A stretch of DNA of 64,000 bases from Paraflavisolibacter caeni (GTDB lineage: Bacteria > Bacteroidota > Bacteroidia > Chitinophagales > Chitinophagaceae), in NCBI RefSeq assembly GCF_025628885.1, contig NZ_JAOTIF010000011.1, forward strand, positions 114,662 to 178,661. The letters run 5' to 3'. The stretch's first letter is position 1. Each line of letters begins with the position of its first letter. Positions 43,912 through 52,941 of the stretch are shown one piece after another. The notes below the pieces were generated by a model. It saw nothing but the letters and a program-made list of their open reading frames with translations, was not told where the DNA came from and did not search any database. Position numbers and translations under genes: made by a program.

Positions 43912-46401
43912 ATGCCTTACACTCCTGAACAAACTTTTTACGAAGTTATGTGGCGTGTAAAAAATACGCCTTTTCCTCTTCCCTGGTGGGTACAGCAATA
44001 CTTCAGAAATTGGCACAACGATTACAATACTGGACTTTTCAGTAGTAAAGAAGAAGCTTTCGCAGCAAATGCCTTGTATCGGTACTGGAGTATGGTAGGC
44101 GTGAAAGACCACCACCAGGAAAGCCTGATTGGGCAGGCTGGAGAAATTGAACCTGTTTATGACCGCTATTCTGTCAGCTTTTTTCTCTTTAATATAAGAA
44201 CAAGGGAGCTGTATTTTCCCCAAACTTCTGGTGGCGAACACCTGAAACAGCGTTATGAAGAGAGTTATCTCCCAATTATTATTACCGATTTTACTCCAGT
44301 TAATGGAATCAGCGTCTCCCAAAAGGTATTGGCTACAACGGCAGGCGTAGATCAGAACTCTGTAGTAGTTTCCAGGATAAAAGTGGATCAGACAGATCAA
44401 AATAATGACCGCTTTATGCTTTGTGTTTCTGTATCGCCTTATGGACCTACTTGCTTTCAACGGCGATACAAATCAGGGCGTATTCAGCCCTATAAAGGCG
44501 TGTCTTACATGAAATATATCCCGGAAGAAGCCTGGCTTTCTCGTGTGAATACTAGTTGGGGACCTGTTTTCAGTAAGCAACCCGACACTTTTGGGTTATA
44601 TGGCAATCAGGGTGAAACGGATCCGGACCATTACATGTTCCATAATCCTTATAGTCAATTAGCTCATAATGGAACTTTGAATGGAGAAACGAATGCTTCA
44701 GATGAAATAGCTGGTTTATGCAGTAGTGTTTTTGCTTGGGAACTTCCATTGGACAATTCTGTTTTTGAATTGGAGATTAAACTGCCAGTTGATGATTACA
44801 GGGGTTATGCAGATTTTCTGGAGTTGAAAAATGAAGATCCTGAAACCTTGGAAAACAAAAACCTTGCTTATTGGAAAAATAAATTGGATGGCTGTGGGTT
44901 GCAGGCCTCACTACCTGGAAGCATAATATCATTATGGAATCTTTACAGGGTCTGCCGTGCCAATCTTTTAATTTTATCTGATAATGGGGAAATTCATCCC
45001 GGTCCAACTATTTACGATTCCTTTTGGATCAGAGATTCTTCGGTTGAAGGAGTTGCATGCGCGTTGAGTGGTGATGAACAACTTTCTATTAGGCAAATCG
45101 GTCACCATTACACAGAAGTATTTAATGTCAATAAAGACGAATGGATTGGACCGGCAAGAGCTTATGGCTTTTTTGGAGGAGAGCATGAAAAGAATGATCG
45201 CGAATGGGATAGTAATGGTCAGGCACTCTGGGCTATAGGACGGTTGGATAGGATCTTGGGCCGCGATGAAAACTTTGGAGAAAGTTTGTTCACTCCTTTC
45301 GTGATTGAAGGCTGCCGTTGGATTAGAGACAACCGTGATGCTTTTGGGCTATTGAATGCTGGTTGGAGTGCAGAACATTTAGGTGAAAAAGAAAAGCCTC
45401 ATTATTGGGATGACTTTTGGGCCATTGCCGGTTTGTGGGAAGCTTTAAGGTTAGCTGGTAGATATAATCGTCCTGAAGCTGCCGAGATCCGAGCAATATT
45501 TCAGGACGTTGCCAATGCTACAGCTCAATCAATAAGGTGGGTTTTGCAGGAACAAAATAGCAGGGGATTTTGGGAAACTTTTATCCCGACTGGTCCTGCG
45601 GATGTGGGCAGGCTGGATTCTACTATTATCGGTGTGGCGGCCTATTTTCATCCATGTCGTTTATATGATGGTGTAAAACTGGGGACTGAAGTTGATATCG
45701 CTGCAAGGATGACACTGTATACAATCTGGAGTCACTTTATAAAAGGAGGGTTCAGGCACGACAGTGCATGGAATTGCTATGGACCCTATCTGACCTTGCA
45801 ACTTGCACATGCTTTTCTGTTAATTGGAGAAATCTATAAAATGAAACAGTGTTTAGAATGGACGATAAAGGCAGGCTTTTCACCAGTAAGTGGCACATCT
45901 GGTAGACCAGGCGATATCGTATTCGCAGCAATGGGTGCCTGGAACGAACAACATTGTTATCCAATAGCTACTGATTTTAAAGAAAAGCCCTATACTAATT
46001 GGTACATGGGCGATATCCCTCATGGGTGGGCCTGCGCGGAATTTATATTGCTATTAAGGGATATTTTGTTTTTTGAATCTTCAGAAGACAGCAATCCTCA
46101 TATTTATATTGCCCCAGGTATCTTGCCTGATTGGGTAAACAATGATGAAGTGATCTCTGTTAAAGACGCACCAACAGTATTTGGCGAAAAGTTTGCTTAC
46201 CAACTAACTCATGACAAACAAAACAGAACAATTGAGATACAGATCATTCAAGCTCCCGGAGGTATCCCATTTATTTTTCCTTGCCGTTTCGGCCAGGGAG
46301 TTCGCGCTGTAACTGTTGATGGAAATAGTATTTCATTTAATGGTACAGACATTACCTTACCTGCCGGCAGTAATTTGATTACTGTTGAATATTCGGTATA
46401 A
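43912..46401 (+). CDS. Six-hairpin (alpha/alpha)6 glycoside hydrolase-like protein, cytosolic
   Basis: 829 residues, no signal peptide. An N-terminal beta domain (about 1-330) is followed by an (alpha/alpha)6 barrel. HPGPTIYDSFWIRDSSVEGVACAL near 362, FFGGEHEKNDREWDSNGQALWAIGRLDRILG near 420, LNAGWSAEHLGEKEKPHYWDDFWAIAGLWEAL near 483 and FRHDSAWNCYGPYLTLQLAHAFLLIGE near 615 line the expected active-site cleft. The build resembles MGH1/GH63/GH15-like enzymes, which hydrolyse or phosphorolyse alpha-glucosides. The EWDSNGQ and HYWDDFW acids are candidate catalytic residues. The lack of a secretion signal suggests an intracellular oligosaccharide substrate. The family is not certain. Confidence 0.8.
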   Translation: MPYTPEQTFYEVMWRVKNTPFPLPWWVQQYFRNWHNDYNTGLFSSKEEAFAANALYRYWSMVGVKDHHQESLIGQAGEIEPVYDRYSVSFFLFNIRTRELYFPQTSGGEHLKQRYEESYLPIIITDFTPVNGISVSQKVLATTAGVDQNSVVVSRIKVDQTDQNNDRFMLCVSVSPYGPTCFQRRYKSGRIQPYKGVSYMKYIPEEAWLSRVNTSWGPVFSKQPDTFGLYGNQGETDPDHYMFHNPYSQLAHNGTLNGETNASDEIAGLCSSVFAWELPLDNSVFELEIKLPVDDYRGYADFLELKNEDPETLENKNLAYWKNKLDGCGLQASLPGSIISLWNLYRVCRANLLILSDNGEIHPGPTIYDSFWIRDSSVEGVACALSGDEQLSIRQIGHHYTEVFNVNKDEWIGPARAYGFFGGEHEKNDREWDSNGQALWAIGRLDRILGRDENFGESLFTPFVIEGCRWIRDNRDAFGLLNAGWSAEHLGEKEKPHYWDDFWAIAGLWEALRLAGRYNRPEAAEIRAIFQDVANATAQSIRWVLQEQNSRGFWETFIPTGPADVGRLDSTIIGVAAYFHPCRLYDGVKLGTEVDIAARMTLYTIWSHFIKGGFRHDSAWNCYGPYLTLQLAHAFLLIGEIYKMKQCLEWTIKAGFSPVSGTSGRPGDIVFAAMGAWNEQHCYPIATDFKEKPYTNWYMGDIPHGWACAEFILLLRDILFFESSEDSNPHIYIAPGILPDWVNNDEVISVKDAPTVFGEKFAYQLTHDKQNRTIEIQIIQAPGGIPFIFPCRFGQGVRAVTVDGNSISFNGTDITLPAGSNLITVEYSV

Positions 46402-46417
46402 CTAACGTAGTTAATTT

Positions 46418-49009
46418 TTAAAACCTGAAGCCGATTGACACATTCGGTAATGCTCCTTCTGTCGATATCCCTACAGTTCCCTGAATCAGTACCAAAGCTG
46501 CCGGTATTATGTAAATGCCCGCCCCAAAACCATCATGCCATTTTTTCGATTCTTCTCCATCTACCCACACTCTTCCAACATCATTAAATAACGTGAGACC
46601 AAAAGTCCCCGGGAGTAGGTAAGAAGTAAAATCAAATAGCTTCATCCGCAATTCAATATTATGAAAAAGCATCGATTCTCCTGCAAAACGATAATTGCGG
46701 AAACCTCTTAAATTAAGGTTGCCACCTAAATACAACTGCTGGAAAAAAGCAGGCTCGCCAAAGGTTGTTCCTGCACCAATGCGGTTAGCAACAACAAAAT
46801 TGCTGTCCTTTCCCAATGGAAAATAAAAGCTGAAATCTGTGACAAACTGCCCAAACTTATTTTGTTGTTTGTTCACCTGCCTCATTCCCGTTAGTGTGGT
46901 ATTCCAATAAATACCGCCTATTGGCCACGACTTATTGTTTCGGCTATCCAGTTCTACACCGCCAACCAATCCAGCAAAAACTTTTTCTGAAAAAACATCT
47001 TCTTCCGGGTTTTCTGAATCATAAACATTGATGAAGCGTCCTTCGTTTTTGCTGCTTGAATTCTTGTAAAATTGTCCTGCCAAACCCGCACTGATATTCA
47101 GGTGTTTGCCTGTCGGTCTGTTCAACCTGAATGTTGTATTGGTGAAATTATACCGCGTGCGGTAATAAGATATTGATTTACCTCCATCCTTATCAAACAC
47201 AGTTTCATTCCCGACTCCAAAAAAGTTGCTGGAATTATTGGGTGTCCGCGCATCTACATCAAAGCTCAAACCAAGCTTGCCACCTGCAATTTGTCTCCAA
47301 TTTCCTGAATAGGTAATAAAAAATGCACTTGTAGCCAATGCATGTCCAACAAGAAGCCTGTGCATGACCGCGTATGGCTCCTTTCGGAAACCATGTTTTT
47401 CATATGTGAGACCAGCACCTAGTATTACGCCATCATCAATGTTATACCCAACATATGCTCTGGGCGCTAACTTATTATAACGGAAGTTTTTCTGGTTGTA
47501 CTCATTGACACTGCTATCATTGGAAAGGCGAAGATGTGCAGTAGAACGGGCTGGCAATACATTTTCTTTATCTTTCCGGTCATATACATACAACTTCGCT
47601 TTTTTGTTTTCTAAATGAAAACTATCCCTGTCACCTCCTCCAATCATTCGCAGCTTGATTTTCGAATGTTTCGCTCCTGTTACCATAAAGATATCCTCAC
47701 CACCACGTCCGTATAATCTTACTTCTTCAGTAATGTTGGGTTGAAAACTACGGTGGTAAATAACTTGCCCAATACTATCATCTTTCTTTTGCTTATGAAC
47801 GGTAAGGGTTAAATCTCCTTTAGAACCATAATCAGCTTTGAATAATTCCCGTTTATCTGAAGTGGGTATATCAACAGTCTTTGATATAAAACGGAAGTAT
47901 TTTAAACCTTCCTCTTTCAGGTTGTTCCTGCGTGCAATTAACTTTTCAATAATTTCTTTTCCTGAAAGTTTATAAATAGTATCTGGCAGTTTCCTTATGG
48001 CACTTGCAATAACTTCATCAGTTAACCTGCTTTGAACAAAGGCAATTTCTTCCTCCCAATCTGCCTGACTCAGACCGTTTAAAAATGTACGGTCAAAGTA
48101 CCTGGCATTGAAGTTAAACCCGTTGATGTCTCGTATATCTTTTTGGAATCCTTGAAATTTGGGCAGGATCCATTTTCTCGAAGCCATAGATGGGAAAACT
48201 CCTTCTGAAATGTAATATACCTGATCCCGGTCGCGTGGATAGGGTCGGTAAATGGTCCCTGTATCGTCTTTTACCTTCAACCATCGCCATTGATCTTCGT
48301 GACGATCCCAGTCTCCTACGATGATATCCAGTAAACGGGCACGCAATACCTGTTTTTGAGCGATCCGATTATCATTGTCCTCTTCCATTTTTTTCAACAC
48401 CTTTTCAGTATTATCAGTGTCTTCTATATCTAGAGGTCCTCTTTCTTCAAATAAAAGCACCGTATTGGCAAAATCTTTCCTGTATTCACCAAGAGCAGGA
48501 TCATCAGGCATGAAAATAATTTCAGGATTCGTATGAGGAACTTCTAGCGCAGTTGCCAATGGTGGAACTGTAATTGCTGCGTATGGATGAGATGTTGAAA
48601 TGAGATCTTGAAGTATATCCTTTGCAACAGTAGGTCTCAAATTAACTGGCAGAGCTTTTTCAGGGTCTTTCTGAACTGAACGTAACACCCATTCCCGTCC
48701 GGATGAATCTTTTAACCGTAATGATTTAGTTTGCATTCCCCCACCTCTTTCAACTATTTGCAGCCCGCCCTTCTCTTCCAGGAGCTTGAATACCCGCAAT
48801 TTTACAGGTGTAGCCCACAATTTTCGGTAGTTCTCTCCAAAGAAAAAGCGATGTGTTTTGCCTACTTCATCATATTCAGGCGCAATGGCTATAGTTATAC
48901 TATCTGGCGAGGAAGATGTTTGCCCATAACAGGATAAACTGAAGTTCAAAGCGATAGTTAAAAGTAAAGATGTAAACAAGCGTCGTCTTGGCGAAATTGT
49001 AGATGTCAT
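46418..49009 (-). CDS. Omp85/BamA-like barrel protein with N-terminal kinase-like domain
   Basis: 863 residues with a signal peptide (RRRLFTSLLLTIALNFSLSCYGQ). The C-terminal ~380 residues form a surface-antigen barrel: YVGYNIDDGVILGAGLTYEKHGF near 510, GGNLNLRGFRNYRFAGESMLFHNIELRMKLFDF near 770 (the RGF signature), and last strand VSIGFRF. The N-terminal half contains SLRLKDSSGREWVLRSVQKDP near 96 and IIVGDWDRHEDQWRW near 228, followed by YRPYPRDRDQVYY. The DRH...D arrangement resembles the catalytic loop of FAM20/CotH/HipA-type atypical kinases. No POTRA repeats are evident. It probably sits in the outer membrane with the kinase-like part in the periplasm. Confidence 0.75.
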   Translation of the reverse strand: MTSTISPRRRLFTSLLLTIALNFSLSCYGQTSSSPDSITIAIAPEYDEVGKTHRFFFGENYRKLWATPVKLRVFKLLEEKGGLQIVERGGGMQTKSLRLKDSSGREWVLRSVQKDPEKALPVNLRPTVAKDILQDLISTSHPYAAITVPPLATALEVPHTNPEIIFMPDDPALGEYRKDFANTVLLFEERGPLDIEDTDNTEKVLKKMEEDNDNRIAQKQVLRARLLDIIVGDWDRHEDQWRWLKVKDDTGTIYRPYPRDRDQVYYISEGVFPSMASRKWILPKFQGFQKDIRDINGFNFNARYFDRTFLNGLSQADWEEEIAFVQSRLTDEVIASAIRKLPDTIYKLSGKEIIEKLIARRNNLKEEGLKYFRFISKTVDIPTSDKRELFKADYGSKGDLTLTVHKQKKDDSIGQVIYHRSFQPNITEEVRLYGRGGEDIFMVTGAKHSKIKLRMIGGGDRDSFHLENKKAKLYVYDRKDKENVLPARSTAHLRLSNDSSVNEYNQKNFRYNKLAPRAYVGYNIDDGVILGAGLTYEKHGFRKEPYAVMHRLLVGHALATSAFFITYSGNWRQIAGGKLGLSFDVDARTPNNSSNFFGVGNETVFDKDGGKSISYYRTRYNFTNTTFRLNRPTGKHLNISAGLAGQFYKNSSSKNEGRFINVYDSENPEEDVFSEKVFAGLVGGVELDSRNNKSWPIGGIYWNTTLTGMRQVNKQQNKFGQFVTDFSFYFPLGKDSNFVVANRIGAGTTFGEPAFFQQLYLGGNLNLRGFRNYRFAGESMLFHNIELRMKLFDFTSYLLPGTFGLTLFNDVGRVWVDGEESKKWHDGFGAGIYIIPAALVLIQGTVGISTEGALPNVSIGFRF

Positions 49010-49102
49010 TTGTTTTTGTTTTTCATGAAAAAAGCTGGTGCTTCATGAATCTTTTATACTAAAATTTACAAATAACTATCCATAAAAATTTATACCAACC
49101 AA

Positions 49103-49134
49103 CAAAAAAAAGGCCCTCTGTTGAAACAGAAGGC
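49103..49134 (-). terminator. Terminator of the GATase cassette
   Basis: GCC-TCTGT / ACAGA-GGC hairpin with one mismatch, followed on the reverse strand by eight T residues. Confidence 0.65.
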
Positions 49135-49271
49135 TCAAATTGACGATTGCTTGCCGTATTAAGGCCACAAATCTATTGACATAAATGTACTACTAACATT
49201 AAACCATGTTAATAACTGTTAAAGAATAAATATAAATTACATGGCCTTGTTCAGTAATCAAATCATAGCTT

Positions 49272-50120
49272 CTAACTACCAGAGTCTTCCCCCAATTCGT
49301 CATTCAAATCATTCTTCACTCCGGCAGCATTACTTAAAAAGTTAGGTATGATATGAGAATACGTCCACATGATTTTATCCGGATCATTAAGCTGTTCCAC
49401 CATGCTATGCCATTTTTCTGCTCCAAATTCTTTTATAATGTTCCGTTTTTTTTCTTCCTTCTGTAAATGAAGACTCATACCTTGTGCATCTGCTTCTGGG
49501 TGGAACTGTGTGCCAATCATGTAAGGATTAAAGCGTATGCCCATGATGGCTCTTTCATACGGCACATGTGGACGCTCTTTTTCAATACATAATATTTTAG
49601 CTCCCTTCCGTTTTAACTTTTCATGATTTGGCTGCACAACCTGCCATTTGCGGCTATCAACCACATAAAAAGGATCATTAAGCCCTTTAAATGTAATTTC
49701 ATTTTCACCTGCAGTAGTTCGATGAGTAGGAAAAACACCAAATGCTGAAGATTTACGTTTGGTAACTACTGCAACTCCGTAATGACGGCAGACAATTTGA
49801 AAGGAATGGCAAATAAAAAAAACAAACTTTTTTTGGCTTCTATTTCCATCCTTGTTCCATTCTTCTACGGATTGTAGCCAGTTAATATATGCATTATCCC
49901 ATTCTGAACCTTCACTGGCTAATGGACTACCAGGGCCGCCACTTGAAAGGTAAATATCATAGGAAAGATCGGGTAATTCAACCTTCTGTCGTACTTCAAA
50001 TTCATCAACTTGAATGTGTGTCCCGCTTGCAGCACTCCATTGACGCACAACCTGTCTGAGGCATCGCATGCCTTCATTAAGATGGCCCTCGTATAAGTCT
50101 AAAATAGCGATCCGGATCAT
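49272..50120 (-). CDS. Type 1 glutamine amidotransferase-like protein
   Basis: 282 residues, class I GATase fold. YDIYLSSGGPGSP near 56 is the start of the oxyanion region, FVFFICHSFQIVCRHYGV near 99 carries the candidate nucleophile Cys, and IGTQFHPEADAQGM near 203 carries the catalytic His-Glu. It therefore could deliver ammonia or hydrolyse gamma-glutamyl bonds. The C-terminus is extended by about 65 residues (DPDKIMWTYSHIIPNFLSNAAGV...) that are not part of the core. It ends the reverse-strand cassette with the GCS2 ligase and ATP-grasp genes. The in vivo acceptor is unknown. Confidence 0.85.
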   Translation of the reverse strand: MIRIAILDLYEGHLNEGMRCLRQVVRQWSAASGTHIQVDEFEVRQKVELPDLSYDIYLSSGGPGSPLASEGSEWDNAYINWLQSVEEWNKDGNRSQKKFVFFICHSFQIVCRHYGVAVVTKRKSSAFGVFPTHRTTAGENEITFKGLNDPFYVVDSRKWQVVQPNHEKLKRKGAKILCIEKERPHVPYERAIMGIRFNPYMIGTQFHPEADAQGMSLHLQKEEKKRNIIKEFGAEKWHSMVEQLNDPDKIMWTYSHIIPNFLSNAAGVKNDLNDELGEDSGS

Positions 50121-50239
50121 TGCATTAAATCAAACGCAAACTTAACCGTCTTATAGTAAATATATTATATTAATTTTTGTTTAATATAATATCAGGTAAT
50201 AAAAACAATAAGTGATAATTTTCGGTTCCCGAAAATGTA

Positions 50240-50503
50240 TTATGTGTGGACTGAATGAATATGTTCACTGATTGCTTTGATAATTTCTTTCATTAAGTCT
50301 GAATTTTCAAAATCAACCGAATTAGAGAAAGTAAAATGATCGGGCGTGGATGAAATGATTTTATCTGAGGGTAATAATTTCAACAAATCAAATTCAAGCA
50401 TATTTAACTGATACTCTGTGAAAAAGGGAGTTTCTTTAACAAACACCATTGCATGATGCGGGTGATCTTCATATGTGAAGCGAATAGTAAATATGCGTGC
50501 CAT
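50240..50503 (-). CDS. Hypothetical protein, 87 aa, in amidoligase cassette
   Basis: Not recognised. The ATG giving MARIFTIRFTYEDHPHHAMVF is preferred over one 13 codons earlier. A soluble protein of mixed beta strands (RIFTIRFTYEDHPHHAMVFVK) and a C-terminal amphipathic helix (DLMKEIIKAISEHIHSVHT). It sits between the GCS2 ligase and GATase genes on the same strand. It might be a carrier or partner of those enzymes, but nothing in its sequence shows this. Confidence 0.55.
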   Translation of the reverse strand: MARIFTIRFTYEDHPHHAMVFVKETPFFTEYQLNMLEFDLLKLLPSDKIISSTPDHFTFSNSVDFENSDLMKEIIKAISEHIHSVHT

Positions 50504-50605
50504 TGGAATCGTTGGGTTTTGCTTTAACGAAAACAGTGCCAATCTGTAAAAGGGGAGTACTATCTAGCGGAATCGCTACACAATCTACGAAGAACTGCTA
50601 TTTTT

Positions 50606-51733
50606 TTAAAATTTTTTTTCGGTTATTCCTGCCAAGAATTCTGAACGGATATGATCTACAACTTTAATCAGATCTTCATCTTTCTGGTATGCATTTAATT
50701 GACGGTCAGCTCCTGTTCCTCTTGCAAGGATTTGATGAATAACATTTAACCTGTCTCGGGAACCAAGGTGATCTACGACATCATCTACAAAGTCAAGAAG
50801 TTCTTCAATTAATTTTCTGGTGTTTATTTCTTCTTCCTTTCCAAAGTCAATGAGGCATCCGTCTATGCCATATCGGCTTGCTCGCCATTTATTTTCATTG
50901 ATTAGGGCACGTGAATATTGTATGAAATTGAGATTTTGGGACCTTAACTTGCTGATTTTAGCACAAATAGCTTGGAACAACGCCGCTATAGCTATGCTTT
51001 CATCTACAGTTAGCGGCACATCACAAATCCTGAATTCGACCGTCTTGTAAGATGGATGCACCCGCAAGTCCCACCAGATTTTTTTGGGACTGTCTATGCA
51101 ATTGGTCTTCATCAATAGTTTTGTAAAATTGTCATACGCTTCTATACTTTCAAAGCTTTCCGGTATGCCTGTGCGGGGAAATTTATCAAAGACTTTGGTG
51201 CGGTAAGATTTGTATCCGGTTTTTCTGCCTTCCCAAAAAGGAGAATTAGTGCTGATAGCAAATACATGTGGCAAAAAATACCGGGTTGAATTGACAATGT
51301 GATTGGCCATGGCACGGCTTTCCATACCAATATGTACGTGGAGGCCGAAAATCAGGTTGCTCCGGGCAGCATCCTGCATTTCATTTACAATTTCATTATA
51401 CCTGGCATGATCTGTAATCAATTGCCTTTGCCACTGGCTAAAAGGATGCGTTCCTGAAGCACCAAGACTATAACCAAGGCTTTCTGCAACTTCCAAAATA
51501 GTCTTTCGTAGAACCGATATATCATCAAAAACTTCATCTGCATCTTTGCAAACATCTGTTCCAACTTCAACGACAGCCTGGTGCATTTCTGCTTTTACTT
51601 TATCAGCAAAGATCTTTTCCCCTTCCTGAACGATTTTTTGCTCATGACTTTTAAGTTCCCTTGTTACCGGGTCAAGCACCATGTATTCTTCTTCGACTCC
51701 CAAAGTGAAGTTCTTATAATTGATAGCAGGCAT
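50606..51733 (-). CDS. Carboxylate-amine ligase, GCS2/YbdK family
   Basis: 375 residues from the ATG giving MPAINYKNFTLGVEEEYMVLDP. A frame extended upstream adds 28 hydrophobic residues, starts inside the ATP-grasp gene, and is rejected. Family motifs: GVEEEYMVLDP near 12, AEMHQAVVEVGT near 44, GLHVHIGM near 131, HPSYKTVEFRICDVPLTVDES near 228 and ASRYGIDGCLIDFG near 286. GCS2 enzymes join glutamate or another acid to an amine using ATP. It follows the ATP-grasp gene by about 67 bp and is likely in the same operon. Confidence 0.92.
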   Translation of the reverse strand: MPAINYKNFTLGVEEEYMVLDPVTRELKSHEQKIVQEGEKIFADKVKAEMHQAVVEVGTDVCKDADEVFDDISVLRKTILEVAESLGYSLGASGTHPFSQWQRQLITDHARYNEIVNEMQDAARSNLIFGLHVHIGMESRAMANHIVNSTRYFLPHVFAISTNSPFWEGRKTGYKSYRTKVFDKFPRTGIPESFESIEAYDNFTKLLMKTNCIDSPKKIWWDLRVHPSYKTVEFRICDVPLTVDESIAIAALFQAICAKISKLRSQNLNFIQYSRALINENKWRASRYGIDGCLIDFGKEEEINTRKLIEELLDFVDDVVDHLGSRDRLNVIHQILARGTGADRQLNAYQKDEDLIKVVDHIRSEFLAGITEKKF

Positions 51734-51800
51734 TACCGATTTACTGGAAAAAAAGTTGATAATTAGGCCACAAGGTACAAGGAATAGAATACATAGGCCA

Positions 51801-52772
51801 TCATGTTCTGGAAACAAGATTTTCCATCTCCAGGCTCCTCATACTTTCCTGGATAAATTTGCCCCATGTTAGGTTCATTTCTCCTTCCTTGTGCGACAGG
51901 GCTCGTTCAATAATATAATTGGTCAGGTTTTCTACCACCCATTCAAAATTGGCTTCACCTATACTTTCGTAACTGGTATTTGCTGCCGGATTATAAAAAT
52001 CTATAGCATAGGGAACTCCATTTCTTACAGCAAGTTCAACAGAATTGAAGTCATATCCTAAATGTGTGTTTAATTGTAATACGATTTCTTCTATTTGCTT
52101 GGTTCTTTCTATGCTAGGTGTATAATCAACTGAATATTGTTCACCAGGTTTATTGTGAGGTTCAAATGGCATAATATGTACATATTTATTGCCGATACAG
52201 TAACAGCGGTAATATTCCTGGTACTCGATTGCTTCCTGTAGCATCATCACAAGTTGACCGGTTTTGGTATGCTTGCTGTAAAAATCATCGGCATCTTTTA
52301 ACCGGTGAACGTCCTGCCAATTACCACCAGCAACTGGTTTTAAATATGCAGGAAAACCGACGTAATTAAATATGCTATGCCAGTCCAATGGATATGTAAG
52401 ATTCGAGAAAGAGTCATGAGTGGTTTCATATGGCAACTCGTAAGATGGTAAAATCACCGATTTCGGTACGGGAATGCCGATTCTTGTCATCAGGCAGTTA
52501 TTGAAGAACTTTTCATCAGCGCTCCACCAAAAAGGATTGTTGATAACAGCTGTACCTGTTAGGGCTGCATTTTTGAGATAGGACCTGTAAAATGGAACAT
52601 CTTGCGAAATTCGGTCAACAATTACCGCATATCTGGTTTTCTCTCCTTGAACCACTTTATCAATGCGCACTGGCTCTGCTGATACATTCTCGATTCCACG
52701 GCCATTGATCCTTTCAATGAGGGCCATAGGAAAACTACGTTCCCTGCCAAACAAAATGCCTATCTTTTTCAT
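51801..52772 (-). CDS. ATP-grasp ligase (RimK/GshB-like)
   Basis: 323 residues. KKIGILFGRERSFPMALIERIN at the start, INNPFWWSADEKFFNNCLMTRIGIPVPKS near 78, GFPAYLKPVAGGNWQDVHRL near 137 (ATP-binding Lys and glycine loop), LQEAIEYQEYYRCYCIG near 175 and AIDFYNPAANTSYESIG near 270 (Mg site D...N). The fold ligates a carboxylate to an amine or alcohol. It is first in a reverse-strand run with a GCS2 ligase, an 87-aa protein and a GATase. The substrates are probably peptides or amino acids but unknown. Confidence 0.9.
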   Translation of the reverse strand: MKKIGILFGRERSFPMALIERINGRGIENVSAEPVRIDKVVQGEKTRYAVIVDRISQDVPFYRSYLKNAALTGTAVINNPFWWSADEKFFNNCLMTRIGIPVPKSVILPSYELPYETTHDSFSNLTYPLDWHSIFNYVGFPAYLKPVAGGNWQDVHRLKDADDFYSKHTKTGQLVMMLQEAIEYQEYYRCYCIGNKYVHIMPFEPHNKPGEQYSVDYTPSIERTKQIEEIVLQLNTHLGYDFNSVELAVRNGVPYAIDFYNPAANTSYESIGEANFEWVVENLTNYIIERALSHKEGEMNLTWGKFIQESMRSLEMENLVSRT

Positions 52773-52889
52773 AATATGGTTTTTGGGATGAAGAAAAAAG
52801 AAACACTTTAAAATACAACATTAGCAATTATAAACTAATACAATGATCCCATCTTGCAGGAAAATTATTCTAATTTTTTCATGCAGAAT

Positions 52890-52923
52890 AAAAAAGCCAG
52901 CCTCAAAAGAGACTGGCTTTTTT
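52890..52923 (-). terminator. Terminator of the TonB receptor gene
   Basis: AAAAAGCCAG and its complement around a short inner CTC/GAG stem, with U-tract on the reverse strand. Confidence 0.75.
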
Positions 52924-52941
52924 ATCAAAAGGAAAGATAAT

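Noticed and set aside
43846..44460. 204-codon antisense frame over the start of the six-hairpin glycosidase
   Set aside because: The plus-strand gene has clear family motifs through this stretch, and the antisense frame has no recognisable domain.
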